Positions 23,050 to 34,658 of a stretch of DNA of 64,000 bases are shown here, piece after piece. The DNA comes from Thozetella sp. PMI_491. Taxonomy: Eukaryota > Ascomycota > Sordariomycetes > Chaetosphaeriales > Chaetosphaeriaceae. The position numbers were made by a program, and so were the translations under genes. The DNA is taken from assembly GCA_021432635.1 (NCBI GenBank), contig MU270015.1, positions 1,523,360 through 1,587,359 of the forward strand, in the 5' to 3' direction. How positions within the stretch are numbered: the first letter of the stretch is position 1; the number at the start of each line of letters is the position of its first letter. The notes under the pieces were generated by a model. That model was not told where the DNA came from. It ran no database searches and worked only from the letters and a program-made list of their open reading frames with translations.

Positions 23050-24132
23050 ATGCTTACTCACCGGCCCTTCAGCGCCGCTGTTCTGCTGGTTTCGGCTCTT
23101 TGGTCTTGGAGAGCTGCCGCGCTAGACTCAGAGAGACCACAAGCAGCGAGCGTGAACCCTGCCCCTTCGCCCAGCCTCGCCGTAAGCAACGATGGCACCT
23201 GCGGGGATGGCAAGACATGTTTAGGATCACAAATTGGCCAGTGCTGTTCCAAGTACGGCTACTGCGGTAGCACGGATGGCTATTGTGGCACGGGATGCCA
23301 GCCAGCCTTTGGCATCTGCAGCAACAGCTCGTCCACCGCGGATCATGCTAGCAGCCCCTCGACTACCGCCGATACTACCAGCAGCGTCTCGAGTACTACG
23401 GATTTAATTACTAGTACGTCGTCGACTACCCCGACTGTGATCAGCATTTGCATCGTAACGGCCACAATATTCGTCACTTCGACTACCAACGTGACTAGCA
23501 CGGTATTGGCTCCCAGCACTTCGGTGACGTTATCGACTAGCATTTCGCTCATACTAGCAACGACGACAACTACTTTGACGTCTGTAGTTACGAGTACAAG
23601 CGTGGCGATGACGACGAGCACTGCGATCGAGAAATACACGCAAATCATACCAGTGACCTCGACGGCCTTGCTAACCAAGACAATCTCAACCACCGCAACC
23701 AAGGAGGTCACCACGACGAAAGAGGTCGTCACTACAGCGACTACAACAGCAACACAAACACAGACCGTTAGCACGACAGAAACAACGACCCTTTCTGTCT
23801 CCACGACCGTGACATCGACTTCAGTCGAGACGTCTGTAACGACCAGCACCAAGATCCTGACAAGCATCAGTTTGAGCGTCATCGTTATATCCTCAACCAC
23901 CACCGAAACTGACACATACTTCAGCACCCTGACAACAACTCTAGCGACATTCACTCTAGCATGTTCGCCCACATCTACGCCCCCTAGCCCTCCGCAGCCC
24001 CCCGTCACGATCACTAGCAGCCGCGGCATGAGCACGAGCACGGCCGACAGCGCTCCATCCCCGACACTACCTGGGACAACTAAAAATTGTAAGACTATTA
24101 TTACCACCCTGGCCTTCTATTTCACGGGCTAA
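23050..24132 (+). CDS. Secreted chitin-binding (CBM18) Ser/Thr-rich protein (360 aa)
   Basis: The ATG at 23050 begins an uninterrupted ORF of 360 codons. Residues 1-25 form a signal peptide (FSAAVLLVSALWSW, then RAAALDS). One hevein-type CBM18 module follows at about 48-90, with eight cysteines in the expected spacing (TCGDGKTCLGS, CCSKYGYCG, YCGTGCQ) and aromatic residues typical of the GlcNAc-binding face. The remaining 270 residues are almost only Thr, Ser and Val, an extended and probably O-glycosylated stalk. No catalytic domain or clear GPI signal is seen. Proteins of this build bind chitin in the wall or matrix. An extra 3' exon is possible but not needed. Confidence 0.8.
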   Translation: MLTHRPFSAAVLLVSALWSWRAAALDSERPQAASVNPAPSPSLAVSNDGTCGDGKTCLGSQIGQCCSKYGYCGSTDGYCGTGCQPAFGICSNSSSTADHASSPSTTADTTSSVSSTTDLITSTSSTTPTVISICIVTATIFVTSTTNVTSTVLAPSTSVTLSTSISLILATTTTTLTSVVTSTSVAMTTSTAIEKYTQIIPVTSTALLTKTISTTATKEVTTTKEVVTTATTTATQTQTVSTTETTTLSVSTTVTSTSVETSVTTSTKILTSISLSVIVISSTTTETDTYFSTLTTTLATFTLACSPTSTPPSPPQPPVTITSSRGMSTSTADSAPSPTLPGTTKNCKTIITTLAFYFTG

Positions 24133-24911
24133 CAAGCGCTCGTAGGCAAAAAATGGCATCTCACCCAAAATGGTGATGTTTGTAATACCCTGAGGCTCAA
24201 ATATGGTCTTGACCTCGGCGAAATGTAAGTGAATAGAGGCCGCAACTCCGGGAGAGCCTGACGCTGGAAACTAAATGTCGACTATTAGCCGAGTTTTGAA
24301 CCCGGCCTTGGTGAGCACCTATGACTCCGGGACCACCATTTGCAATACTGGGGACATGAACCAGCTACAGGCGGGTAAATGCAAGATCAGGTGCTCGAAC
24401 CTGTGGACGGGTTACTATCTTTGCGTAGGCAAGTGAGATGGTATGCAGGGTGACGGGAGAAGCATCGCGAATGTAAGGAAGTCAGCTCGCTCCCGATTCA
24501 CTGCGAGTCGCGAATGATTTAGGACATAGTCATGGTATAATGCAAAGGGCATCAGTGAACGTAGCACAAGGAACTCCTCAATATTAGAATAGACTGCTAA
24601 TTCCAACGCCGCCGTGTTCCGATGCCAACGTGCACGTCATAATGACTTCATCTACCGCAAAACTAAACATAAATACCAATCCTGACTTGTACCGACGAGA
24701 TGCAGCTTATCTATGCAAATATCCCCGAGCCGTCTTTTTTTGTCCTCACATGCATGTCATTATTTAACGGAGTATCCTATGTTCAACCATATTTCGACTC
24801 TACCGTCCTGCTCCCTCCTGGGGGCGTGGGATGGGGCGTGGCACCGAGCTGCGCCCGGTGTTGCATTTATACGGCTAATCGTATCGTAATCGAGAGAAGA
24901 TATGTGGCATC
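24133..24911. other. Intergenic region between convergent CBM18 and MFS genes
   Basis: This lies between the 3' ends of two convergent genes. No convincing ORF, repeat or RNA gene was recognised. Confidence 0.4.
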
Positions 24912-26396
24912 TTATATCTTGACTTTGAGCTTCCACCCTGTTCTAGATATCCGCAGAGCCGTTAGGAAGCACGCGGACGTAGCGAGGATAAACCCGTTGA
25001 ACAGCTGAACACCGAGGTAATCACCCCTGGCCGACAGCAGGGCACCAGCGATGGGCGGCCCGACCTACATGTACGTTAGAAATGGAGAATGGGGATATAG
25101 GAAGCGGCGTGCAGCTCACCAAGGCCGCCAGTCCGTTCATTAGGTTGGCGACGCCTAACCGCGCGCCCATAAATCTCAAGTCTTCGGTGATGGATGCGAG
25201 AATAACTGAAGGCAGACTGACAATGCCGCCAGTCCAGAATCCATACATGATAGCGAATACCACGTTTCCGGCAGTGGTGTCTACCGCAATCCAGGAAAAG
25301 GCCACTATGGCGGCGACAGACGCCACGATGAGAAAGACATTGGTAGGTCCAAGCTTGGGTACGGCAAGCGCTGGCGCTAGGCGGCCAAGAATAGAGCCCG
25401 CGTTGAGAATCGCCACGAGATTGAGGGCTAGATTGTTATCTGTGACGCCGTGGCTCATAGCGTAGGTCTGTAGATAGAATATAGGAGCAAAGAAACCGAA
25501 GTTGCTTTACGGTGTCAGTTAGTGACGAAGGCTATATGCCCAGCTAGGGCGTCTTTAAATCGGGGTATAGGGAAGCATATAAGGGAGCAATACCAGAAGA
25601 TCATGGTGCCACAGAACAAGAGATAGGGTGTCTCGCGAAAGGCCGAGGGATCAATCAGCGAGCGCACCTGGCGCGGCCTGCTCCGGGCCCGCATGACGAC
25701 CAGGGAAAACGAGAGAGTCGCAAGGCACATGAAGCCAATGACGCGGTTAGTCCAAGCGAAACCAATCTTGGTCACAAGGCCCTGGAAGACGAGGGGATAG
25801 ATGACTCCGCCAAGACTCGATCCGACGACGGCGATGCCGACCGCTAGGGCGCGACGACGCTCAAAGTACTGCGGAAGAAGCGAGAAGGACGGGGTGATGA
25901 GACAGCCCGCGCCGAGGCCCATACAAATGCCTTGGGCGAGGAAGATCTGCCAGTACTGCGTCGCGAGGCTGTTCATCATGAAGCCCAGGGTAATGCAGAA
26001 GACAGCCACGGCGATGAGGCTCTTGAGCAGACCTGCGTCAAAGAGCGGCCCGGACAGCACGCCCATGCCAAGGAGCAGGAAAGACTGAACCGACCCGATC
26101 CATGAGATGGCCCCCGGCGAGCTCGAGTCTTTGAGCAGCTCCGTCACATAGTATGTCTGGAATACGCCGAAGGAATTTACAATACCCCTACCTCGTGTTA
26201 GCACAGCTCGCACCCTCGGCGGCTAGACACGGGAAAAGAATGCCCACCAAGAATTGAAGCAGCACAGGAAGCTTCCCGCAACCTGGAGCCAGGCCGTCAG
26301 GCCGCCGTCCGGTATGGGCCCGGTAGGCACCGGAGTCAAGGGAACCTCCTCCACCGGCTGGGCCGCCGCGGCAACCTTCTCGGCGCCGTGCTCCAT
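24912..26396 (-). CDS. MFS transporter, monocarboxylate-transporter-like (426 aa)
   Basis: Exons 26396-26248, 26187-25594, 25504-25120 and 25064-24912 give 1281 nt, or 426 aa. The hydrophilic N-terminus ends in PIPDGGLTAWLQV, the motif that precedes TM1 in fungal MCT-type (MCH) carriers. TM1 spans the first splice junction and reads FNSWGIVNSFGVFQTYY. About eleven further hydrophobic helices follow, with the central loop RARSRPRQVR between the two halves. The last exon supplies GPPIAGALL and the final helix. Introns are 60, 89 and 55 nt with normal ends and branch points. The substrate is unknown; related fungal proteins carry carboxylates, riboflavin or other small organic acids. The gene runs convergently towards the CBM18 gene, with no linked pathway genes. 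Confidence 0.85.
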
Positions 26397-29135
26397 GGCG
26401 GCGGTGGCTGTCGTGCCTAACACCGAGGTTTGGCGGCGGTGACTGGGAGCAGGGGTCCGGGGTCGCGCTGGAACACTCTGGTGGGTACCTCTCTCCGTGA
26501 AAAAAATCGCACAGCAAGAGGTGCGTTTCAATAGCCCGCGCGGTCCGCAGCAAGGAGAAGGAGGCTCAGGTCACGATCGTTCCACCTCGGCAAAGGCAAT
26601 GGATCCGGGGCAGCTGTGCGCCTCGTCCTCCCGGTGTTGTCGTTCCGTCCCCCATCTTCGGCTAGACGGCAGCGGAGTTGCGAAAAACTTCTCCCTACGC
26701 CGGTGTCGGTGGCTTTTAGGTAACTAATTCGCTAATACGCGGGCCTTTAAGGTCGTCTCCATCCTAAACCCGGGCAGCCCATCTACACTAAAAGGCAGCG
26801 TTCGTGCGGAGAAGCTCTCGCTCCGTCCTGGCGCTAAGATAGGCAAGAGGGGGAGAACCGAGAGCCGAGCCCCATCGTCTTTAAAAAGTGGCGGGCTGCT
26901 GTTTATGCTTGAACTTGGAGCACGCAATTTGGCGTGCAGAGCAGTAACGGTAAGGAGAGGGCTGCTCAACCTCTACCTGCCGGTCCAGCTAAGTTTAACT
27001 GGTGGTCCCACGGTTTTGGCATTGACGCAAGTCACTTGCTGTCTCCGCTCAGATCAGAGGCCCTGGCCGAGGATCCCGTTGCCACCCATGGCAATGGCGG
27101 TCTAGAATTACGAAAGGATTGTTTCGCAGCAGCGACCCATTCCGATAGTGGACTGTCGCTCGTCAGACTGAAATGTTGGGATGATAAACGATCTAGAGCA
27201 GGACTAGAAGGCGGCCCGCGGAATCTTCGGCGGTGACAGTCGGCCGGGGGAAACTGCACGGCCATCTTGCCTCGAACCGTCGTAGGGCGTCAATTTCTCC
27301 ATTTGCGCGGCAACAGGTTTCATCACTGAGTCAGAAGGGGCCAGCCAGAAGCCCCAGCACCCAGGTCGCCGAAGGCCTTCAGAGCCCCTGGCCCCCCCAT
27401 CATGCGGGTCCAGCAAGCAAATTTAAACAAGGTTCAGCCTCATCCGGGGCGCAAAATAGGTACTGGTCCGGACTCCGAGGCGGGCTTGTCCCCTTTGTAG
27501 ATCGAGCCCGCTGGGCCAGCCGACTGGCAACGGCGCGCTAGCAAGGGCTGCCTCGCCGGGCGACTTTCGTCCCGTCTCGTCCATGACGTGGAGAGGCGCC
27601 TGGAGGAACCAGGACAGAGCAGGGGGCGGAGACTGGGAGGCCGAGGCGCTCGTAGCTGATTGGCCCGCCGGCTCGCGACCGATGGGTTGGGCCCTGGTCG
27701 CTTGTCGGTTACAGCTGTCGCACCAACCATCAGACGAGTTTCACGACCGAGGACTTGGGATGAGATGGTAAGACGCTTCTACATAGTATCGCAAGCGAGC
27801 GGTTCGTAGGGCCGAAATCCATGACTGGCGATCCTCCCCTCGCTTTGTACTGCTTCTACGTGCTTATCGTATTGGCAAACAAGCCTTGGAGAGTGGGACT
27901 GTTGTTGATCTCGTTCGACACCCTAGGATCGATCTGTTGACTTTGGCCTCGACAGCGTGTCAGTTCGTGTAAACTTGCCCTCCTTCCCCGGCGCCTCCCT
28001 GTGTCGCCTTGGAGAGGTCAATGATCGCATGGCGAGCAGCCCGCGTGAACAGCCCGTGTTGCTGGTCCGTGTTGATCTGTCATTTCCCATTCCTCGGGAT
28101 CGCGTAGAGCCGTGGAAACCGCCTCACCTGCCTAGCTCTCTAATGGACAGAACGGCCGCGTCTAGGGAGGATCCCGGGGTGGGCCGCCTCTGCATGTGGC
28201 TAGCGACGGGCGACTGTGGGGTCGCTGGGCTAAGGTAGATTTGCTACCTTACCAAGATTCGCTTGGAAACCCAATTTCGACCAAGAGGTCGTTGGCGCAT
28301 ACTTTGGAACCTCCTCTGGATGTTTTAGGAGAAAGGGGCCAAGGGGGGGGCGCTCCACGGTTGGCGCTAAGTTCTACATGCGGGTTCTGCACGCGGGAGC
28401 GAGGACATCGATTTGGGATGCCACGGACTTTTGTGTGCGCAGGGGTACGCTCGTTGAGCACGAGTACCACGCGCTGACACACTTGGGCTTGCCGCTGCTG
28501 TTGTTAATTATACCAGACCACAAAGCATGATTTTTTCCCACGAATCACATCATGGGATGATGCAATTCGCAATGATCTCCGGATCTTCATGCTCAGATGA
28601 TTTTCGTCCCAAGTTGGCCCCTCGAACCTCCAGGCGACAGCTGCCATGAAAAACAAGGGGTCATCTTCCTCGTGTGGGCGGGGCTGGGGCAGAATCCAGG
28701 CAAGCTGCACAGCAATCCGAAACACCTCCCTAAGCCTCAACGTCGCAACCCGCTTGGGAGGCCAGCAAGCAGGGGCCACCGTGGCTAACCAGGTCCGGCC
28801 GCTCGATCGCTGCCGGGGGAGCGGGCAAGGGCCGGATGAACCCCTTGACGAGGGCTAGGCTAACTGTCGTCGTGGACGGGAGCCGTATATAATGAGTCGT
28901 CCGCCGCCCGCCTAGAGTCACGATCTTTTCTGGTTCATCACAAGCATCTTGCAGTGCCTCACTCTCTTTTCTTCGGTTTCCGAATTACCTTCTTTTTCTG
29001 TTATTTTCGCTTCCAATACAGTTCTGTGAACTGCCCACTTGTACGCTTCGTCTCGCCAGTCGATCCTTTTCAGGTAACAACATCGTATCTTCACCAGTCC
29101 TCTCGTTGTATCCCAGACAACCCAAAATCGCAAAC
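26397..29135. promoter_or_regulatory. Long intergenic and promoter region upstream of the circumsporozoite-like gene
   Basis: This 2.7-kb region has only low-quality ORFs. A TATATAA box lies at 28886-28892, about 250 bases before the ATG at 29136. It is followed by a pyrimidine-rich leader around 28955-29010, typical of highly expressed fungal promoters. A GGTAACAAC donor-like site near 29074 could mark a 5' UTR intron, which I cannot confirm. Confidence 0.5.
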
Positions 29136-30380
29136 ATGTACGCCAAGACTGCTGCGGCTCTTCTCTTCGCGGCTGCCGTGGAGGCCCGCTTCGGCCAGGA
29201 GCAGGGCAACGGTGCCATCACCGCCATCGGCGCCCTGACCGACCTCGGCTCGCCCGGCCAGGCCGCCACCCTCGCCGGTGGCTCCATCCAGTTCCTGCTG
29301 GCTGCCGCCAACCCTTGCGGCAAGCTGACCCAGGCCGACAACATCATCAAGGAGCTCGGCACCAGCGACGCCGCTGTTGCCGCCGCCCGCGGTCTGGTCG
29401 CTGCTGAGCAGAACTTCAACCCCTTCGTTGTCAGCGTGCCCTCCATCTGCAACGACCCCACGCTCCCCGCCAGCCCCGAGCTTCGCGGTGTCGTGCCTCT
29501 CATCGACCCGGCCGTCACCGGCTCGAATCTCGAGAACGCCAACTCGGCCACGTCCGTGAAGACCCCGTTCAGCGCCAACGGCCTGAGCGTGGCCCAGATC
29601 ATGGTCGCCCAGGGCTTCTCCAACTTCACCGCTGTTGATGCTTCTGGCAACAAGGTTGATGCCAGCACTCTCTCTGGTGCCTCTGGCTCCGGATCGAACA
29701 CTGGCAGCAACAACAACAGCAACACCGGCAGCGGAAACGCCGCTGACACTACCACCGCTGCCGCTGCCGCTACCACCGCTGCTACTTCGTGCGCCGGCCA
29801 GGTCACCGTGACCGTCACCGCTGGTGATGCTGCCGCCGTTGCCACCACTGCGGCTGCTTCCAGCGGCTCGACTGGCGGTTCCGCTAACGCTGGTACTGGT
29901 GCCGCCCGTGACACTGCCACCTGCACTGGCAGCGGCAGCACCAAGGTCTGCCCTGCCCCCGCTACTGGCGCCGGCGCTGTCACCGACGCCGTCAAGGGTA
30001 ACTTCGACGGCTTCGTCGCCTCGTCCATCTCCGGTCTCGACTTCGGTCTGTGCGTTCCCACCATCAAGTTCGAGGCTGGTCTGAACGGCCGCAAGGACAC
30101 CGAGAACACCTTCCAGGCCATTGACCCTCTCGTCAACCAGGGCCAGCAGGAGGCTCTCAACCCCGCCATCATCACCAACCGGATCAAGGATCAGCTCACC
30201 AACGTCTGCGGTGCTAACCAGGCCGCCAAGGATGCCGTCGTTGCCGCCGCCGCCAAGGTCGCTGCTCTCGGCGTTCGCGATGTCACCGTCGCGGATACCT
30301 GGAACACCGAGCTCGGCTTCGCCGGTACCAACACCAACCCCGACAACGCTCCCCAGACTGGCCTCGTCGGTCACACCTAA
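29136..30380 (+). CDS. Circumsporozoite-like secreted cell-surface protein (414 aa)
   Basis: The intronless ORF starts at the ATG at 29136 (AAACATGT context) and encodes 414 aa. A short signal peptide (MYAKTAAALLFAAAVEA) is followed by a conserved N-terminal block, GNGAITAIGALTDLGSPGQ, then AGGSIQFLLAAANPCGK. The middle (about 185-270) is Ser/Thr/Ala/Asn-rich and of low complexity. The C-terminal block, with DGFVASSISGLDFGLCVPTI, resembles the N-terminal one in composition. Fungal databases often label such proteins 'circumsporozoite protein' because of the repeats alone; the relation to the parasite protein is not functional. C-ending codons dominate, so strong expression is expected. Likely a wall or matrix protein. 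Confidence 0.75.
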   Translation: MYAKTAAALLFAAAVEARFGQEQGNGAITAIGALTDLGSPGQAATLAGGSIQFLLAAANPCGKLTQADNIIKELGTSDAAVAAARGLVAAEQNFNPFVVSVPSICNDPTLPASPELRGVVPLIDPAVTGSNLENANSATSVKTPFSANGLSVAQIMVAQGFSNFTAVDASGNKVDASTLSGASGSGSNTGSNNNSNTGSGNAADTTTAAAAATTAATSCAGQVTVTVTAGDAAAVATTAAASSGSTGGSANAGTGAARDTATCTGSGSTKVCPAPATGAGAVTDAVKGNFDGFVASSISGLDFGLCVPTIKFEAGLNGRKDTENTFQAIDPLVNQGQQEALNPAIITNRIKDQLTNVCGANQAAKDAVVAAAAKVAALGVRDVTVADTWNTELGFAGTNTNPDNAPQTGLVGHT

Positions 30381-32013
30381 GCGATTCGTTTCGCCAGGTA
30401 TCTCTGGAGAAGCATGGGTTGAGTGGTGTTCTTTTCTTAGTCTCGGGGTAAAATCCCGGCCAATTTGGTTTTCATGACCCAAGGGCTCTACCGGGAGACC
30501 GGTGAAGCTCGCTCAATGTATCATATGATGATGTCTACCGATCATAAATGAAGAAATTTAGTGTTACACTGCAAACCTTGTTCCACTGCACAATCGTGAC
30601 TCTCGCGTAGGAAATTGTTCTCCAGTCGTAACTATCGTACACCCACTAGCGTACTACAATACATAACACTAGGGACCTCTGTAACAGGTACTGTGATTAT
30701 CAGGAGCGCATGGATCCATGGCCAGGTCCAATCTCTTCGGTTTCTTAACTCCCGTGTCCAGACTGAAGGCTTGTTCTGGGCTAGCTTTCCAGCAGGCTCA
30801 GTTCCAATGGTGGGTCTGATATTCGTAAATTGATCTCATTTCTGGGTACGAGCCTCGGATGCGTGTGCTTCCTGCTGAGGTTGCCGACCAGGGGCTAAGG
30901 CATGTACGCCACGTACTGAACCGAGATCCCCACGGACGGTAGCTGAAGTTGTACTCTAAATATCGCTTGTTCTGTACTTTACGAGGTGTGTCCCCTCTTT
31001 TTGCTTGGAGGCCACCCCGGAAGTTCCGCTCGAAGGAGTTGTCCGGGTAGTTCCCTATACCCAGAGTTCACATCGCTGCTCATCTCTGTAGGCTTTGTCG
31101 CGTTGATATGACCGGCGTCCCGGGCCGATGCCGATGCATTGGTCTTGGCTCGATGGAAGGGCTTGGTTGTCTCCTCTACGCAGTCAATAACAGCCTTTGC
31201 GGATGATCCTTAAACCTCAATAGGCGCAGGACCTGGCGCCGCCTCCTGGCATCGATCTTCAGTGCCCCAATGCCGCTTCGATACGACGTTGCCACAGACT
31301 TAACACGATGGGGGCATACAGAGCTTATTTCTCTGTTATTATGAAGCCATAGTACAATGTCACACAGATACAGGCACAGTTCGACCTCGAATGATAGTAT
31401 GGTTGGGAGGCTGCTGTAGGTCACTCCAAGACGAATTCTTAGGGAGCCTTCTTCTTCAAGCCTCTCTCATACTTGGATACCTTGTATAGCAACAGTTCTC
31501 CCCTGCAGCTTCGCTGACTCCCTTCCAATAAAGGCGAAAGAAATTAAGAGAGAAAAAAGAATACTCTTAGATTTCTCGCGATTCATCGTTACTCATGTTA
31601 CAAGTTATAATTGCGTCTCGTAGTCCTAACCAGCTAACAGAAGCCAGCAGAACGGCCATTGTTGCCTCATTTCCAAGCAAGGCATCCACGGCCAGAGATG
31701 AGGGGGCCTGAGGTGTTTAGGTGGCTTTGTGTTCTGGCAAAAATCAGCCTTGGTGCTTAAATTGGCCAAATCCGACTCAGCTGAGCCGCCTTCAAGGGAT
31801 GGCGCGCACTGCATGAGCGGGTTGGACATATGCACCCAAGTCTGCCTAAAATTCAACGATTTCGTCGACGACGCAGAACCATCTCTCCAATCAATTCAGC
31901 GCTAAGAACCTTCGAAGTAGATTGCTACCGCGTCGGCCACCTAATGCGTCAGGCCCGCGAGTACCGTTGCCTCGCAGCCTCGTGTCGCCCCTTATCGCAA
32001 CCCGGACACAGCC
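30381..32013. other. Intergenic region
   Basis: No ORF with recognisable features was found. The left part is the 3' flank of the surface-protein gene and the right part the presumed promoter of the ankyrin/NLR-like gene. Confidence 0.4.
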
Positions 32014-34658
32014 ATGGACCCCGTAAGCGGCGGGGCGAGTGTGCTCGCCTTTATTGGCCTCGCACTTCAGTCGGCTACAACAATCTACACATTCCTAAAT
32101 GGTATTAGCAACGGATCGGAGAGCGTCGTACAGGCGGCTTTCGCGGTGTCTACGTTACAAGCATGCTTGGAAAGGATACAGCAAAATCCAGCTGCGATTG
32201 ACTCGGTGTCTGCCCAAAATGTCTCAACAATTCAAAGATGCTCGGATGAGCTCGGCCTCTTTGCTGCCCGAATATCGAAGCTTCAAGTGAAGGACACTGA
32301 CACGATTCTCCGCAAGACCTGGAAACGAACAGCAACAGTTTTCAAGGAGAAAGACCTTCAGAAGATGGTCAGCATTATTACCAATCATTCCTCAACTTTG
32401 AACCTGTGGCTTTCATCTTCCAATCTGTAAGAAAAACATGGTATTTTCTGAGTGAACGTTTACTAATACATTTTAGGAATACTTCGCTGGATTTGAGAGA
32501 TAGGATATGTACATTAAACCAGACGGCCACGACACATCTACAGCTGGAGTCAGATCACTTGAGCTCAACGAGCGCATCTTTGCTGGAAGCAGCTGCTCGG
32601 CAAAAACAGGCGGCAGCCATTGAGAAGATCCATTTTCAGGCATTATCCACAGCAATTAATGAATCGAGTGTAGAAACAGCGCGGCGCTTTGACAGCTTCG
32701 AAAGCAAGACCAACTTGGTGCTTGACTCGCTCCAAACTCTTCTCTCCTCTTTCACCATCGCGGGAGACGACACGCACAAGACCCTATATGGGCTTCGTGA
32801 GCAAGCACGGTTAATGCAGCGGGATTGCCTAAGTTCTAACGCTTCAATTCGACCATTTGCCGAGGATAAGAACCAGTCGCTGCCACCCGCCACCGATTCT
32901 CGGGTCCTGGGTGACTATGAGGTTCTAGAAAGCATTGAGCTTCTCTCCAGTCTATCAGACGACGGCGAGCGAACTGCCTGTGCTGAAGACATAGAAGACA
33001 TCATCAGAGCCATGGAGAGGGTTCTTGCGGCTGCCCAAGATCAAAGCGATGAACTTGAAGATCGACGTAATCTAAACCGAATAAATGGCGTGATATCTTC
33101 GGCCCGACGCATTGCCATCAACAAGAGATGTATGTACAGCTAGGCTTACTCTCGGTTTGATTCATATGCTGATCCTAGGTACCAAATCCTTTTAGTTGCA
33201 TGTCACTTCAACCCAACGCAGTATATTGTCAAACAAAGCCGCAAGAGAAAGGAGTACGAACTCGGAACCGGTGTGCTGAACATCGCGACAAAACGACAGC
33301 TCATTGCTACTGGATCGGGAGACACTGAGCGCTTCGAATCACGCTGGACGTTTCTTCCTCATCGGAGAAGCGGGGCAACAATGATTACCTCGGCTATACA
33401 TCAGGACTCTCGATGGGATGGCACAGTCCTGTCGTCAATACCACGGCTTGAGGCAAACAGGATAGTTCCCAATGACTCTGCAGTTTTCAAATTGATTCTG
33501 GATGGTCAACTGCTACAGCTTCAGCAATTGCTTCAAGCCGGCAAAGCGTCTCTGAGAGACCACGACGAAGATGGAGATTGCCTGCTCTCCGTAAGTGACG
33601 CGGTTTCTTTCTGCTCGATATAAAACTGGTGTTTTCGATTATTTATCATGTGGCTAACCTCCATATCCTAAAGTATGCTGTTGGTGCTTCAAGGCCTGAA
33701 ATATGCCGATTCCTTGTGTCTCATCACGCCGATCTTGACGTTTTTGGTTGGAAAATGAATGATCTATCTCAACATGCAACCCTTCTCGATGGACACGACC
33801 CAGATGAAAAGTATATGGAGGCTGAAAGATGGATAAGGATGCATGAGTGCCGGAGGTTTCTTTTGGAAAAGGGAGTTGATCCGACAGAAAGCGTTACTTG
33901 TCTTGGCAAGAACTCAAAGCGGACAGCAACGACCAGTTGTTTCACAAACGTGTTTCGACATGGTAAACTTGTGAGTCCAACAGCCTCGTTAGCTTGGGCT
34001 GGCCTGTCATCTCGGCCGCAAGATCTACATTTTATCATGGAGACTCGCTACCATCGGGAACTAATCATTGATACAGGAATCGATGCGGCTTGTCCTGGAT
34101 AACAACCAATATTTGGCAAATATCAACACCCGAATCGGCAATTCCCCAACCCCTCTGCTAATCGTCAGTAGGAATCGTGGTTTTGGATACTCGAAAGATG
34201 TATTTTCTTTTCTCATCAGCAGAGGGGCCTCCACCATGGATAGGGATAGGTGGGGTTCATCATGTTTACATTTTTGCTTGTTCTATGCGGGCGATGTCAC
34301 AGAGGCCGGTGAAGTGCCCCTGGAAAGAGAGCAGGCCGCGATAACCTACCTGATCCAGCAGGGTGCAGATGTCAACGCCAAGAAGTACGACGACACCTCG
34401 GTTTCTGACCTGGCGCGCAAGTCACGGCCTGATGCTATCACTGGAAGCTATCGACAGGATCTGTGGGATTCTGTTCTTGCGATATGTGGCTTCAACATCT
34501 CCGAAATACGTGGGCCGCGGGTGTCCGGACCATTGTATACCGATAGCGATAGGATTGGCGGAGCGTGCCGGGCTAAATACACAAGACACCACTTCCGGAG
34601 ACTGTGGGCTGGTTACGAATCTCTATGCCCATACCCGATGGAATTAGAAGATGTGTAA
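32014..34658 (+). CDS. NLR-like protein: fungal STAND N-terminal domain plus ankyrin repeats (779 aa)
   Basis: Five exons (32014-32426, 32477-33129, 33196-33590, 33674-33970, 34077-34658) sum to 2340 nt, or 779 aa. The start MDPVSGGASVLAFIGLALQS, then helices with SVVQAAFAVSTLQACLERI, is the pattern of the fungal STAND N-terminal domain (PigL_N type). A helical, probably coiled region follows to about residue 330. From about 450 ankyrin-like units appear (FKLILDGQLLQLQQLLQAG, then RPEICRFLVSHHADLDVFG, and later ITYLIQQGADVNAKKYDD). No Walker A or B motif is present, so the nucleotide-binding module of a full NLR is missing. It may act as a recognition or scaffold protein in non-self recognition, which is an inference from architecture. 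The third junction has an alternative acceptor 17 bases upstream; the chosen one keeps frame. Confidence 0.75.

Noticed and set aside
23343-24107. A 254-codon Val-rich minus-strand ORF inside the CBM18 gene
   Set aside because: It is the reverse reading of Thr/Ser codons (ACN, AGC) of the stalk, so it is a shadow of the real gene.
27000-28800. Overlapping small ORFs on both strands in the GC-rich intergenic region
   Set aside because: No domains, signal peptides or splice-consistent partners; the composition explains their number.
28985-30482. Two long minus-strand ORFs (400 and 463 codons) opposite the circumsporozoite-like gene
   Set aside because: The plus-strand gene has strong C-ending codon bias, which removes stops on the opposite strand. 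The antisense products are Gly/Ala/Val repeats with no domain or splice context.
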